From Escallonia rubra (Eukaryota > Streptophyta > Magnoliopsida > Escalloniales > Escalloniaceae), in assembly GCA_033065855.1 (NCBI GenBank), contig JAVXUO010000443.1, positions 1-64,000 on the forward strand: a DNA stretch of 64,000 nt. Reading direction: 5' to 3'. The position numbers were made by a program, and so were the translations under genes. This document shows, piece by piece, positions 12,400 to 24,700 of the stretch; position 1 is the stretch's first letter, and each line of letters begins with the position of its first letter. Under the pieces are notes generated by a model. It did not search any database, was not told the DNA's origin, and saw nothing but the letters and a program-made list of their open reading frames with translations.

Positions 12400-12930
12400 T
12401 ACAAAGTTACTCAGGACGCGGCGACGTATAATTGCTCGTGAGGAAACATATATTTTGGCAAGTGAACACCTACATCTTCAAAGGCCTGTCCCGTGCTTTT
12501 AGTAATTGTCATTCGAAAGCACACTTTCATGAAAAATTGTCTTCTTGTGAAATTGAAAAGCCACTTTGAGTCGGTTAGAGTCATTTCTCTTCACGAACAC
12601 TTTATCACGCACATGGTTATCCGTTATTATCTCAGCTTCAATTACCATTTCTTTAAATATGCTATAATCAATCTTGTATAATCTTGTACTATAGCACAGT
12701 CCCTTACCATAGTTAAGATTTCATAGAAGAATGATATGAATCCTGTCTTTCAACACAATCTCATGGGATTGTGTTCCAGAAAAGTTAATGTATTCAAGAA
12801 TCCAGTGGGATACATCATAGATAGATGATTATCCAAGTTGATGGAACTTGGCGATATTTGGTCAGAGCTCAAAGATTGTCTCGTTTCTCTAGGAAGGTAT
12901 GAGAGAAAATAACTACTAACCTTATTACTT
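12400..12930 (-). pseudogene. Helitron PIF1-type helicase relic (C-terminal part)
   Basis: The minus-strand translation, with frame breaks, gives SLSSDQIS, MYPTGFLNTLTF (compare the PIF1/Helitron YPTEFLNSL motif), VIEAEIITDNH, then MTITKSTGQAFEDVGVHLPK and HEQLYVAAS, which match the conserved C-terminal helicase motif (TINKSQGQ...LYVA-SR). Several stops and shifts show it is inactive. It lies upstream, on the same strand, of the RPA-like relic at 7050-10440, and the pair suggests one decayed Helitron. I could not place the TC or CTRR ends. Confidence 0.8.
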
Positions 12931-13147
12931 ATATCATTTCTTGGTGCTAAAGTCGCTTTTTATTTCAAATACTTATGATCACTGCATCAAGTAAGTACAA
13001 ATGTGCTAGATATGATAGCATCAAAGGGAACCTATGTTGGAGTAAGAGATCCAAAGAATTTCAATCCAGTAAGTTTTATCCTCATCTTGCCATGCACGAG
13101 TTGCATACAGGAAGAGCTAACTTGGCAAATAAGTCACCAACTACATT

Positions 13148-13420
13148 TCGTAACGACCCAAAAATCTGGAGCATTAATAACCCAATCCTCCAAAGCATTA
13201 AAACAATCACTCGCTCGCTCGATCACTTAATGACATAAATTCAATAAACAACTTTCAATATATGTCAAATCTTCTACTCAGTGCAATAACTCGAATTCTC
13301 TAAATGTATAGTTATAAATAATGAAGTCGAATTTAAATTCTCTACATAACGAACAAAACAAAGTTTACCCACACAGTTGGGGAGGTACCCATGTAGAGGA
13401 GTAACAACATAATTCTAAAC
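13148..13420 (+). other. Possible 5' LTR or leader remnant of the Ty3 element
   Basis: GTAACGACCCAAAAATC near 13151 resembles the start of many chromovirus LTRs, and the ATG of the gag relic follows at 13421. I see no tRNA primer site between them, and the 3' LTR at 17750 starts differently (TGTAATACCTCG), so this may equally be an unrelated fragment. Confidence 0.3.
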
Positions 13421-14500
13421 CCATGGCTCCAGTTTTGAACATAATGAACCAGATTCTGACTCTGATGATTCAGAATTTGGCTAACCAACAACATGGAGTA
13501 CAAAATTTGGTTCAGCCTCAGTCACTACCTCAGGAAGGGAGACCTTGAGTGAATTTAACAAGTCGAATGTGGCCAACTTTAGCGGATCAATGGATCATAT
13601 ATAGGCAGAGGGTTGGATAAACGAGATGGAGAAAATCTTTTGGGCAATTCATTGTAGAGAGAAGCAGATGGTAGAATTTACTGTATATAAGCTGAGAGGT
13701 GAGGCAGACTCATGGTCGAAGATGGTAGAGATGAGTAAGACTCATCAGCAATTGGCCGATGTGACTTGGGGTAGCTCAGGGAGTTGTTCTTTAACGAGTT
13801 CTTTTCTACGAGCTACAGTGAGCAAATCGTGGGAGAGTTAGTAACGTTACGCAGGTAGATCAAGAGTCGATGGACCAGTTCGAAATGAGGTTTTCGCATC
13901 TCTTTAGATTTACAGCGAGGATGTTACCGACAGAGGCAGATAGATGTAGGAATTTTGATGGGGACTTAGGCCTGGATTGCAAGATGGGGTGATCTACGCT
14001 TGATTGACGAGCTATATGGAATGTATAGACTTGAGACGTGTTTTTGAACGCTCCAAGTCTAATGATAGGAATATGTATGAGCAAAGGCATGGTGGCTAGA
14101 AGAGATACAGGCAGGAATACTTCCAACAGGGTAGATTAACATAGGCTAACAAGCGTTAGCAGTTTTCATAGTCAACACAACAAGGTGCCCAAGGCCAGAG
14201 GATTGGGAAAAGTCAAGGATTCAAGCCTGCTTCGACTCAGGGATTGATACCTAGACAGAACTCTAAAGTTTTGACTAGGGGAGAGTCTGGGGTTCATAGG
14301 AGCGTAGAACCAGCTTAACTAGTTCGGCAGCGAGCAGTGCTCCTCGTTAGGGAGGAGGACAAACTCAGACTCAGCACGCTCAAGCTCGGCAGGGCAGAGG
14401 CCAAAGACATCATCCCATCTTTTTGCTATGTCTGCTCAGAATGCTGCAACGTCCAATGACATGGTGTCAAGTCCCTTTCGGTTAATTCATTAGATGCTTG
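13421..14500 (+). pseudogene. Ty3 gag relic
   Basis: After an ATG at 13421 the translation contains the retrotransposon gag pattern: AEGWINEMEKIFWAIHC, then FTVYKLRGEADSWS near 13680-13715. A glutamine- and glycine-rich stretch follows around 14150-14400. The reading frame is broken by stops from 13546 onward. Confidence 0.8.
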
Positions 14501-14561
14501 TATTTTTTTTTAATTCTGGAGGATCATATTCCTTTGTATCCTTACTTTGTTTGCGCAGTGA

Positions 14562-14744
14562 TTGAGGGTGAAAACACGTCCCTTACAGACTGACCTTGTG
14601 ATAGGCACTTCGATGGGAGAGTTTTTGACAGTTTCTATTGTTCTATGTGATTATATTGTTCACATCGGGGATAGAGACCTTCATATGGATCTCATCCCAT
14701 TAGATATTTTGGATTTTGACATCATATTTGGCATGGATTGGTAA
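14562..14744 (+). pseudogene. Ty3 aspartic protease relic
   Basis: The open stretch ends with DLIPLDILDFDIIFGMDW, the conserved end of the plant Ty3 protease domain. The expected DSGA catalytic motif is not readable in the same frame (SGGSY-like remains near 14515-14530), consistent with decay. Confidence 0.82.
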
Positions 14745-14929
14745 TCTTTCAATCTTGCATATGTGGATTGTCATGGGATATTAGTTCATTTTAATATTTC
14801 GGGCCGGTTTGAGTTTCTTTATCGCGGATCTAAACCAAGTGGGTTAGTTAGTATTATTTATGTCACTAGCACCGGTCAAAATGGTCCTTAGCTGTTATTC
14901 ATCCCTATGTAAGGGCAGTATCCAGAGGT

Positions 14930-16210
14930 TGTTTCAGGAGTTTTTAAGAGAGCCTATTGATCGCGTGATAGAGTTAGTGATTGATCTTGTTTCTAGTATA
15001 GAGCCTATCTCTAAAGCTTCGTATCGTATGGCTCTAGTTGAGATGAAAGAGCTGAATGAGCAGCTACAAGAATTGCTTGATCGGGTGTTGACACGTCCCA
15101 GTGTATCCCTTTGGGGTGCCCAAGTCCTCTTTATGAATTAGAAGGATGGCAATATGAGACTCTTAATAGATTACAGAGAGTTGAACAAGATTGTGATCCA
15201 TAACAAGATGTCATTGCCCCCACATCGATGATTTGTTTGACTAGCTTCAGAGTATTTATTGTTTTTTGAAGATTGATTTGAGGTCCCGGTATCATCAGAT
15301 GAAGGTTAAGCGAGGAGGATGTCGTAAAAACAGACATTACGAATTTTTGTCATGCCTTTTGGTTTTACGAATGCCCTAGCAACATTCATAGATATGATGA
15401 ATAGGGTATTCAAGGATTATTTGGACAAGTTTGTCATCGTCATTGATGATATTCTGGTATAAAAGTCTGAGGAGGATCATACAGAGCATTGAGACTAGTG
15501 TTGCAGTGACTAATAGAACACAAGCTGTACGCGAAGCTCTTAAAGTGTGAGTTTTAGTTTCAGCAGGTTGGGTTCTGTAGACACGGGGTGTCTAAGGATG
15601 GTATTTTTATGGACCCATGGAAGATTAAGACAGTGACCGGATGATAGAGGCGTTGCTCAGTGAAAGAAGTGCGCAGTTATTCTACGCCTAACAGGTTACT
15701 ATAGACGATTCGTGGAGGGATTCTCCAACATTGCAGGATTATTGACTCGGTCAACACGAAAAATGTGCGGTTTATTTTGACTGATGACTGTGAGTCCAGT
15801 TTTACGAGCTAAAGCAGACACTAGTGACGACACCAGTATTGACTTTGTAGTTAGGTTAAGGATGGTTTATAATCTATACATTGATGCCTTTAGGAGAGGA
15901 GTTAGTTGTGTTTTGATTTAGCATGAGGTCATTGCCTATGCATCAAGGCAGTTGAAGACTCATAATAAGAAATTTCTTAACCACGATCTGAAGTTGGCAA
16001 CAATTATCTTTATTTTGCAACTGTATAGGCATTACTTCAATGGAGAGACTTGTGATATCTACATAGATCATATGAGTCTCAAACATATCTTTATTTAGAA
16101 GGAGCTTAATATGAGGTAGCGTAGATGGTTAAAGCTTTTGAAGGATTATTACTGCTCGGTTTACTATTATCCCGGTAAAGCCAAATTAGTTGTAATTACG
16201 AGACAGTCTC
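14930..16210 (+). pseudogene. Ty3 reverse transcriptase and RNase H relic
   Basis: Readable in shifting frames are AEMKEL-like EMKELNEQLQELLD near 15045, DGNMRLLIDYRELNKI near 15145-15190, MPFGFTNA near 15350, [17 protein letters not shown] near 15410-15460 (the catalytic IDD is retained but the preceding F is lost), then YASRQLKTHNKKF near 15935 and YIDHMSLKHIF near 16060 for RNase H. Multiple stops and a one-base-type shift make it inactive. Confidence 0.9.
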
Positions 16211-16269
16211 AGTTGTTGTAGGAGATGAAACAATAGACCTCGAGATCAGATGTATGATTATATGATGCA

Positions 16270-17180
16270 GTGTTAGCAACTATGCAAGTTCAGCGCACAT
16301 TGACTAGCAGGATTAAGATGGCACAAACGAGTGACCCTGAGTTCGCCAAGATCATTGGAAGTTTTGGAAGCGGCAAAAAGACTGAGTTTGAAATTGATTC
16401 TGAAGTAGTGTTATGGTTTAAAAGTAAGTTATGTGTCCCTAATGATGAGGAGCTGAGGCGATTGTTGTTATCTAAGGCTCATACTTCATATTTCTGGGTG
16501 CATCTAGGAGGCACCAAGATGAATCATGATCTTCAGAGCATTTATGGTGTTCCTTAATGAAGAGGGACATAGCAGAGTTTATATCTTAGGTTTGTATCTC
16601 GATGTTTAGTGTGTCAATAAATCAGAGCTGAGCATTAGAAGCCAGCGGGATCAATATAGTCACCGGAGATTCCCGAGTGGAAGTGGGAACATGTTACTAA
16701 AGATTTTGTGGGAAGTTTGCCCAAGGCAATTTGGGTTATGATATGATTTGGGTGGAGGTAGATTGGCTCATCAAATTGGCACACTTCTTGCCTATTCAAG
16801 CCAATTCCACCATGCAGCAGCCTGCCCAGTTGTATATGGGTTCAATTGTGATGTTTCATAGAGTACTTGTTTCGATTGTGTCTGATAGAGATATGCATTT
16901 TACTTCGAGATTCTAGGAGAGTTTCCAGAATAAAATGGTGGCAGACTTGAGATTTAGTGTCGCCTTTCATCCCCAGACAGATCGCCAGTCAAAGAGAACT
17001 ATTAAGACTTCGGAGGATATGCTCAGGGCTTGTGCTATGGATTTTAAGGGTAACTGAGATACCCATCTACCATTGGTTGAGTTTGCCTACAATAATAGTT
17101 ATCAAGCAAGTATCGAGATGGTCCCTTTCAAGGCTTTGTATGGTCAGAGATGTAGGACTCCATTATGCTGTAATGTAATT
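16270..17180 (+). pseudogene. Ty3 integrase relic
   Basis: The HHCC zinc-finger remnant (AHTSYFWVHLGGTKM) is near 16475-16520. The catalytic core follows: VEVDWLIKLAHFLPI near 16745, SIVSDRDMHFTSRF near 16870, and QSKRTIKTSEDMLRACAMDF near 16985-17045. In that last motif the catalytic glutamate (normally QSERTIQ) reads as lysine. [11 protein letters not shown] and [10 protein letters not shown] close the domain. Confidence 0.9.
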
Positions 17181-17489
17181 GGTTAGCGTCAACTTATTGG
17201 CCTAAAGGTAGTTCAAGTGACTATCACAAGACAAGCAGTGTATGTATGCCTCTAAGAGTACGCGAGACTTGGAGTTTACAATTGGCGATCGAATCTTTTT
17301 GAGGATTTTTTCTGCAAGGGAGAGATATGTTTCGAGATGAAGGGCAAGCTCAGACCTAGATATGTCGGCCTTTATGAGATTCTTGAGAGGATTGGACAGC
17401 TAGCTAATCATCTGGCATTGCCTCCAGAATTGCCTCATGTCCGTAATGTGGTTCCATGTGTCAATTTTGTGGAAGTACGTTCATGACTC

Positions 17490-17700
17490 GACTCATGTGT
17501 TGTAACATCGTTCTGATGATATTTAGATAGACTTGAGTTATGAGGCGGTGCAGTGGAGATATTAGATAGGCGTGATCAAGTTCTTCGGATCAACGTGGTA
17601 CTATTTGAAAAGTTTTATCGAGGAATCATACCTAGAGGAGGCTACTTGAGAGCCAAAGGATACCATGCGTAATGTCTATCCTTATCTATTCAATAATGCA
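17490..17700 (+). pseudogene. Chromodomain relic of the Ty3 element
   Basis: LSYEAVQ, LDRRDQVLR and EESYLEEAT-EPKDTMRNVYPYLF are readable in different frames. These match the C-terminal chromodomain of Tekay/Del-type chromoviruses, including the characteristic EEATWEPEDTMR signature, with a stop replacing the tryptophan. Confidence 0.85.
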
Positions 17701-17749
17701 TGTATGTTAAATTCCGAGGACGAAATTTTTTTTTATAAGTTGGGGAGAA

Positions 17750-18085
17750 TGTAATACCTCGAAGCTAGGGTCAAATTTGCGTTACATTTTAGCTGGTTAT
17801 TTATTCAATTTAGAGACAGCATTTATTTGGGGTCTTTAACGACGATTGTTACGAGCAACATTACTTGGGCCTTTTAGCGAAAAATTACATATAAAAAAAA
17901 CATAAGTCGCAAATGATTGGTTTGGGGTGCAACAGTGCAATAAACAAATATTGGTGGGGGGTGGGGGGTATAAGTACATTAGGGGTCAATATGGAAATAA
18001 AGGAAAATCCCTCCATTTCTATTACTCTGCAACGACTGAAACGCGTGTGGGCGAGCGAGGGGAAGAAGGATGGGGGGAATAGTAG
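17750..18085 (+). repeat. 3' LTR (partial) of the Ty3 element
   Basis: Begins TGTAATACCTCGAAGC directly after the polypurine tract. The sequence continues as non-coding LTR until it meets a minus-strand Copia gag fragment at about 18087, so the 3' end is lost or interrupted. Confidence 0.7.
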
Positions 18086-18086
18086 A

Positions 18087-18227
18087 AAATACCTTTTCTT
18101 TGGTCAATTGTTTCTCGAGCTCTTGTTCGTTCAACATGAATTTCATCTTTTTATGCCAAACATCACAATCATTTCCATTAAGTTTCTCACCCTTAACGAG
18201 ATTAGCTATGACATTTTTGGTGGCCAT
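18087..18227 (-). pseudogene. Copia gag N-terminal fragment
   Basis: The minus-strand start MATKNVIANLVKGEKLNG, followed by a DVWHKKMKFMLNEQE stretch, is the N-terminus typical of plant Copia gag proteins. It is cut after about 46 residues where Ty3 LTR sequence begins. A tRNA-iMet-type primer site in the same orientation lies at 20008-20019. Confidence 0.85.
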
Positions 18228-18239
18228 TTTTTTCACTAT

Positions 18240-20000
18240 ATTAATTTGGGCAAAGAAAATGACATTAATTATACATCTTTGTATTTATTTCAAAAAGTTC
18301 AAATGAAAAATATTATCCTTCCTCACTTTGCTAAGCTCGTAATCATCTCCCATTTGTGGGAGTTGTGAAAATATTTTTCAAGTACATTTTCGCAATAGAA
18401 TCCACAATGTAATAAACAATCCACATGATAATCCAAAAATATATAAAATTGCACCATGCAGCAAGGTGCGCAAGGACTCAAATGAGCCCTATTAGCATTC
18501 TAAAACTTATACTAAGAAAATTATAACTTGAATAATGTGCGTGCGATATTACATCCCTGTACAAGGCTTTCTGAAGAGATACAGAGAAGTAATATAATAT
18601 CTCTGAGAATCCTACTACAAATCTACTCCGATAAAACAAATGGAGATGCCGCACAACACATTCTCAAAAGAACATTCTTAAGGCAAAAAAAAAACACTTC
18701 AAGCAACCATGCTATAACAAGTTAAATGGATAAATAGGCCGCATTTACTTTCTAAGGAAATAGGCAACAAGGCCTTAAAATAATTGGTTAAAGAAGAAAT
18801 GGGCTTAGCAAAAGCCAAAATAACAATTATACTAACAACAAGAGCATAAATGTACCATAACACAAACCAATGCATGTGTACAACATATAAAACTTCATTC
18901 ATATCATATAACTCTCCAAAATATTTATTTATGCCCACCAAATGCACAAAAAAAATTCACATTTTTCGTATCGTTAGGATCACAAAAATGCCATAGAAAT
19001 GCTCACAAATAGCCAAGAATTGAGAGATAAATTGTTAAAAGATGACAGACAGTAAATTTAACCATTACATACTCTCCAGAATTAAGAAAAAATTACGTGT
19101 ATTTAAAACAAAATTTTAAATCTAATTACTATAGAAAAAGTCATTTAAAAAATTAAACAAAATACACACAGAGGGTATAAAGGTAATTTTGTGTCCATAG
19201 AGAAAATCTAAAAGCAAAAAGGAAGCTCCACTAGCCGGCAGTGGGAAAAAAATGGCTACAAAACCCTTCCACTCGACACGGTGCATGTGAGGCAGCGCTA
19301 GCGCACATCTCACTCACCTCCACGCTTATGGGAAAAGTTCTGCTATGGGCGCAAGTGGTCAGTGGCTGCTCACCATGCGCGTGGCCTACACACGCCACCC
19401 TCTGGTGTTTTTTTTTTCCAAGAAATTTGTAATCGCCTGTAAGTTGGGTCTTTCTGAGTTCATTGGTGCACTCGGATTAATCAACCGATGCCTCTAAGTT
19501 GCGAGTACGTCATTGCCGCGAGTGGTGTTTGACTAATTTCACTGTTCATCTTCTTCCCAAAAAAACCCTAGAATTTTATCGGCCGCAGCAGTCGCTATGT
19601 TGTATGGCCAACTTTCGGATGCCATAGCTCTCTCATTTTTAAGCCACGTAATACGTGCTATTCATTGATGGAAAGCTTATGCGACATAGATTAACTTTGT
19701 ATTCACTAAACATGAGGAAAAAAAAGTATCATGCACCGAATTTAAGCCCCAAAACTCACCCAAAAAAAACATTGATTTCAAAAAAAAAAGCTGTGATTTC
19801 TCACAAATCATGCATCTAATGATCACGAAATTCCATGGCGTTTATCCTTAGGCATAGGGCAACAAAGCCATATAATTACTTTTCAGAATAACATGCTTCA
19901 AACTTTCGAATTTTTCTTGATGGGTCTCATTCATGCAAATTGGAAAAAATCGCAAGATGCATATAAATCATACTAGCATGTGAAAGGCGAATCAACAAGT
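18240..20000. other. Unassigned interval between Copia gag fragment and primer site
   Basis: No recognisable gene. It is AT-rich, and the minus-strand frame at 18699-18947 reads as a hydrophobic peptide without similarity that I know. It may be Copia leader with later insertions. Confidence 0.4.
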
Positions 20001-20007
20001 AATCATG

Positions 20008-20450
20008 CTCTGATACCAATGTTAATCTTTAAACATCTACCACGTAACTCGTAGTCGGTTTGGGAAAATACCCTACAAAGTATCCCAAAAATTACAACGG
20101 AAGATCCATGTCGTTACAAGCCTCCAACACGCTTGATCTCTTATCGTAAGTTTGGAAAATGGCTATTAAAGTCAAGTTCCTCGTCCACGACCAAAATCTT
20201 AGAGTTTGGTGATGCTTTAGAGAGAGTGCAACCGGTGAAGGGATTTTTTATTTTCAGGAGAAGTCGTACCTCAGAAAAACAAGGTGAGCTTTTTTTTTAT
20301 TGTGTTTCTCTGTCGGAATATCTCTAGTATTTTTATAGAGATAACATACTTCAATTCTATATCTCTAGAGTAGCAAACTGCCTCAGAAAGAATCCCCGAA
20401 AAGGAATTTTATAGAGTTGCCATCGTTTTTAATTTGAGGAAAATAAGAAA
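20008..20450 (-). repeat. Copia-type primer binding site and LTR remnant
   Basis: GCTCTGATACCA on the plus strand (20008-20019) is the reverse of TGGTATCAGAGC, the site complementary to the initiator methionine tRNA. Immediately above it, TGTTAATC... on the plus strand corresponds to an LTR end ...GATTAACA on the minus strand. A minus-strand TATA-like CTATAAAAATA lies near 20327-20337. The distal LTR end is not clear. Confidence 0.6.
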
Positions 20451-20459
20451 AACCTAAAG

Positions 20460-21680
20460 AATGACCCAAAGGCTTCCAAGAAGGATGACTGATCTATCAA
20501 AACCAAAAGAGAGACTAAGTTATGCAATGGGAAGGTAGTAGGCACCCATCGCGCCCTTTCAGTATTTACTTCATATTAATTGAATTTTAACCTTAAGAAC
20601 ACATAATATGTAAAATACGATAGGACTCACCCTAAGTTAATTTTAGGTTTTTGTCTTGAACTCGACAGTAAGGGTCGAATTGCCTACGTATCTGATTGGC
20701 CTAATCGGAATCAAAACTGTTGTAGTTCAACTTTGGTCATGCGGGAAGTAATCTACATATCAAGCCTGGACTTTAGACAAAGAAAAGGTAAAATGACTAT
20801 TTCTATGGTTTTTTGGAATGAAATGTGATTACGGGTATGGGTGACAATCTATATGATTTTTCAACCCTAAAAAGGCTAGTAAAGATTACCTCGTGATGTA
20901 GCTTGTCTCGATGAGTCGGGAATGTTCTTTGTATGATTCACGATGCAAAGAACAAAAATACATTTTTGAAAATGAATTTGAAGGGCTTGAATTCTCAAGA
21001 GATATAATATATCACTTCACTAATAAATGACACACAAGCTCCGAAGAGAATAAGCTTTTAGACCCCTAAAAATGAAGGGCAACACCTTTTTCATAGTGCT
21101 CAGGGTCGCAAAATCTGATAAGATTGACAATGTCAATCTGCAAGGCTAGAGATAAGTCAAAATAAGTGATGAAATCGCAGATTGACAAAAGTCAACTACC
21201 CAACCAGTTAGTCAAAAACTGGTTGGTTCACCCCATTAATCAAAAAATATATTTTTTTCAATTTTGAGGCATTGTCTGACCCAATTTTTGGTAATTATGT
21301 CTAAAATCGCAAATAGAATGTACCAGATTCGGGATAAGTCATTTGCTAACCAAAAAATGAATTGATTTGATCTCTATATCAAGGATAAATCTTGAATTAT
21401 TTTCCCAAGTTATCTAGACAAACTACATTAATTAGAATAATCTAGACCTTTGACTGGACTTGATACAAATGGACTGGACTAATGCAGTTGAACTGGATTG
21501 ATGGACTCGGCTTGGACTAGACATGCAACCAGACCGGACTTGGATAATTAGACCAGGCTGGACTGAATCAATTAACTAGGTCACGTTAATAGGCCTAAAC
21601 TCAATAATCCATTCTAGTTAATAACAAAGCCCGTTATGTATTTGATTAAAAATGCCTACAAAAATGGGGTGTCTACATCT
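20460..21680 (+). repeat. Ogre/TAT-like LTR remnant
   Basis: The stretch GACTCACCCTAAG ... GAATTGCCTACGTATC ... AATCGGAATCAAAAC ... GTAGTTCAACT (about 20628-20735) is a hallmark I recognise from LTRs of the large Ogre/TAT Ty3 lineage. The stretch ends near AATGGGGTGTCTACATC (21664-21680), also typical of that lineage's LTR ends. GGACTGGACT-type short repeats occupy 21450-21580. Borders and target-site duplications are not resolved. Confidence 0.55.
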
Positions 21681-21794
21681 AGCTTTTGGATGGAGATAGC
21701 ATTAGATAATATTTTATTTGTGTCAAACTCTTAACAAACAAATACGACATGCTTTAATTTAATGGGCGAATCATAGGTCCACTGACCCAATATA

Positions 21795-24700
21795 TTGACA
21801 ACAAACATGGAGTCAAAGGTCACGCGCACGCCCAAGTCACCCACCATGCCTATGGAACAAAAATACTATAAGTGTTGGAATCAACAGCGCGCCTTTTCCT
21901 GGAGGGGTTTCGCCCAGCAAGCGGGAAAGGGTTGGCCCACACCTTCTTCGGAAGGGGCCTACTCAAGCTCCCTCTCCTTGCCCTTTTGGAGGCTCCCTTG
22001 CCTCACCCCCTTATTATTTCCTCCCCTCGGGAGCCCTAAGCTCCACAAATTCTGTAATCATGCCCAGTGATACGACGTTTGTCCCCGCGATCGAGCACCG
22101 TGAGTCCCAATTGTTCCCAAGAGTCATCTCCATTTCAGAATGCCCCCAGCACTGCGCGAGATCGCCACAATGCCTGATAGCTCTAGCGACGTCTTTCTAT
22201 CACTTGCCACCTGCATGACGCTCATCACCGCGATACTTTATTGCACCTGAGCGTCGTCTCTGCATAATCTGCCTCCCAAGTATGAAGCCCAAATGCACCG
22301 AGCCACAGCCTCATTGTATACGTGCCCCAGCACTCCTTCCCCCAACCACATCCATGCGTTGTTGCTGTGACACATGCCTCGCATGACACTCACTCACCAT
22401 GGCCCCGCACCATCTCCATTCAGCATGCCTTTAACACTGCACATATCCTGTCACGCCCATGTGCCACGTCGCTTATACGGTCATGCCCCTTGGCACTCTA
22501 TCACACTGCAAAGCCCACGGTATAGACATCCCATGTGCCACACGACTTATACGGTCGCGCCTATGTGCCACGCCACCTAACCCAGAATTCATTAGTCTAG
22601 CTTATGTGTAGACTCCCCATCTTTGCATTGTCGCATCCATCTTGGAGTTATTTGCCATGTTTAAACACTTGATGATCATATTTATGTTTTTATTCTAAGT
22701 ATAGCATGTCATAGTATGTTTGCATGAAAGTTATATCGTGATTAGTGCTTGTCTTGGATTTTTTACTCTTTGTAAGAGTCGAATTTGGGTGCATGACTAC
22801 AACAATCTACTTTTGTGAATGATATTTTTTTCATTTTAAAGAATGAAATGGTTATCTTTACATCTTTAGAATGGTCTTTACAAATTCCACGTAAAAGTTA
22901 ACTCATTTAGCTTTATATTGATGTAAGGTAGCCTAAATAGGATTTCAGGCGAGAGAGAACTAAGCGCCCGAAAGGTTGCATACGTGTGCAGTCACCGTAT
23001 AATGTGAACCGGCCAATACACTTACTCCCAGAGATATTCCTATGATGGATCAATTATTTAAGGGTTTTAAGTCCTTTTTGAACTCAAAGTATGTTTTCTT
23101 AGCCTCTAAGGACTTCAAGACTATAATTACAGTCTTAGGCTTCATTCTAGAGGAGGCAGAGATAATCTTTAAACCACGTGAGCCTCCTGACTCCAAATTA
23201 GCCTAAAGAAACCCTACATCCCCATTACCCATTCAATGCGGACCTAAACTTCTTACAGCTCTAACTTAGTCATGCAATAACTGATTTAGGCGATTTAAAA
23301 GCCCAATTTGGGTAAGCAAAAACTCTAAATCTGTCAGAAGTCGTCTTTAGAGATAAATCACCAATATTTTAATCAGGCTTTTGTGGTTTTTTATGCTAGA
23401 TTGATCGTGCATCATGCAACCATGCATTATTGGCTAAAGGTAAAATTCTCTACCTTTACTTCTATTTTGTGCAAATTATATTAGAATAACTGTAGGTTCA
23501 ATTACATTAAACCTTTCCCCCGCGACCAAGTTTTTGTCTGTCATAAAAATCAAAAGAACAGTCTTTAACCCCGCTACTAGAAGAAGTTGGTTAGGATTAG
23601 AATTCTGATGAAAATCGAATTTTGTTGGAATTAATTTTCTATTAGGATAAGACTTTTGTCTCCAGTAGAATTCTAAAGCAACTAAAAGAGTTGGTGAGAA
23701 AGAGTTTCCAATTAAGTCAATTAGAAGAAGTTTAACTGAATTAGGTCTCTAAAGAAATACAAACTGAGATTTAGGTTGCCTCCCCTACGGTTGGTCAAAC
23801 TGGTTAGGGCTCGTAGCCCCCCTCACCCCCTACCCCCCCCCCCCACTCCCCACCCACACCGCGAATAAAAATAAGATGGCGACTCGAGTTTGACTTTCCC
23901 AGTCTTGTTTGGAGGCGGTTTGTCACACCCGTCATGTTGGTCTATCCCTTCACAACACTATGCATACTTTTCCATGGTCATGAACATGATTTAACTCATG
24001 CTCTAGAGTGTGCACCATTCCTCTGGGTAGGCGACTCCTCCGGGACACTACCTCAGAAAATCCACGTACCCTCGCATGAGGACTCCCAACCTGTAATGTA
24101 GGCGACTCCTTAAGAACACTACCTCAGCCCGTGAGGTAGACAATTCCTCTTCAAATTACCTTGCCATGCTCTGAATGCTCCGTGACAAGGACTCATCGTG
24201 GGGATATGGGACTTCTCAGGGAGGTTATCTCCATGCGAGCTCTAAGTGCTCTGGCACGATGCAACTCCTTTTGTACACCACATCGGCTTTTTGTTGAGTA
24301 GGTGGCTTATTCAAGACACTTCTTTAGTCCATCGATAGGCAACTCTTACTGAATAGTAACTTGGCACAATCAGGCACAAGGACTCATCACGGGGATAGGC
24401 GACTCGTCTAGGATACTATCTTCACTAGGGAGCTCTAGGTGCTCTGGCAAGAGGACTCCCCTCCTTCCAAGTAGACGACTCTCTGGGACACTACCCATGT
24501 AGCTTCTGCATAAGGAATCTGCACCCACCAAGTAAGTGACTCTTCCACAACACTACCTTGGTATGCTCCGATTACTCCGGCAGTAAGACTCATGGCGGGG
24601 ATAGGTGACTTCTCTGAGACACTATGTCTACAAGGGAGCTCCAAGTGGCTTTGGCATGATCAGGACTCACCCTGCGGCCAAGTTGGCAACTCTTCTTGGG

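Larger units (their letters stand above)
13421..17749 (+). mobile_element. Decayed Ty3 (Metaviridae) chromovirus, internal region
   Basis: The order gag, protease, reverse transcriptase, RNase H, integrase, chromodomain is that of a Ty3/gypsy chromovirus, probably Tekay/Del-like. Every domain contains stops or frame shifts, so the element is inactive. The 3' end is typical: the sequence TTCCGAGGACGAAATTTTTT, then a purine tract AAGTTGGGGAGAA (17736-17749), then the 3' LTR beginning TGTAATACC. Domain coordinates are given in separate entries. Confidence 0.92.
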
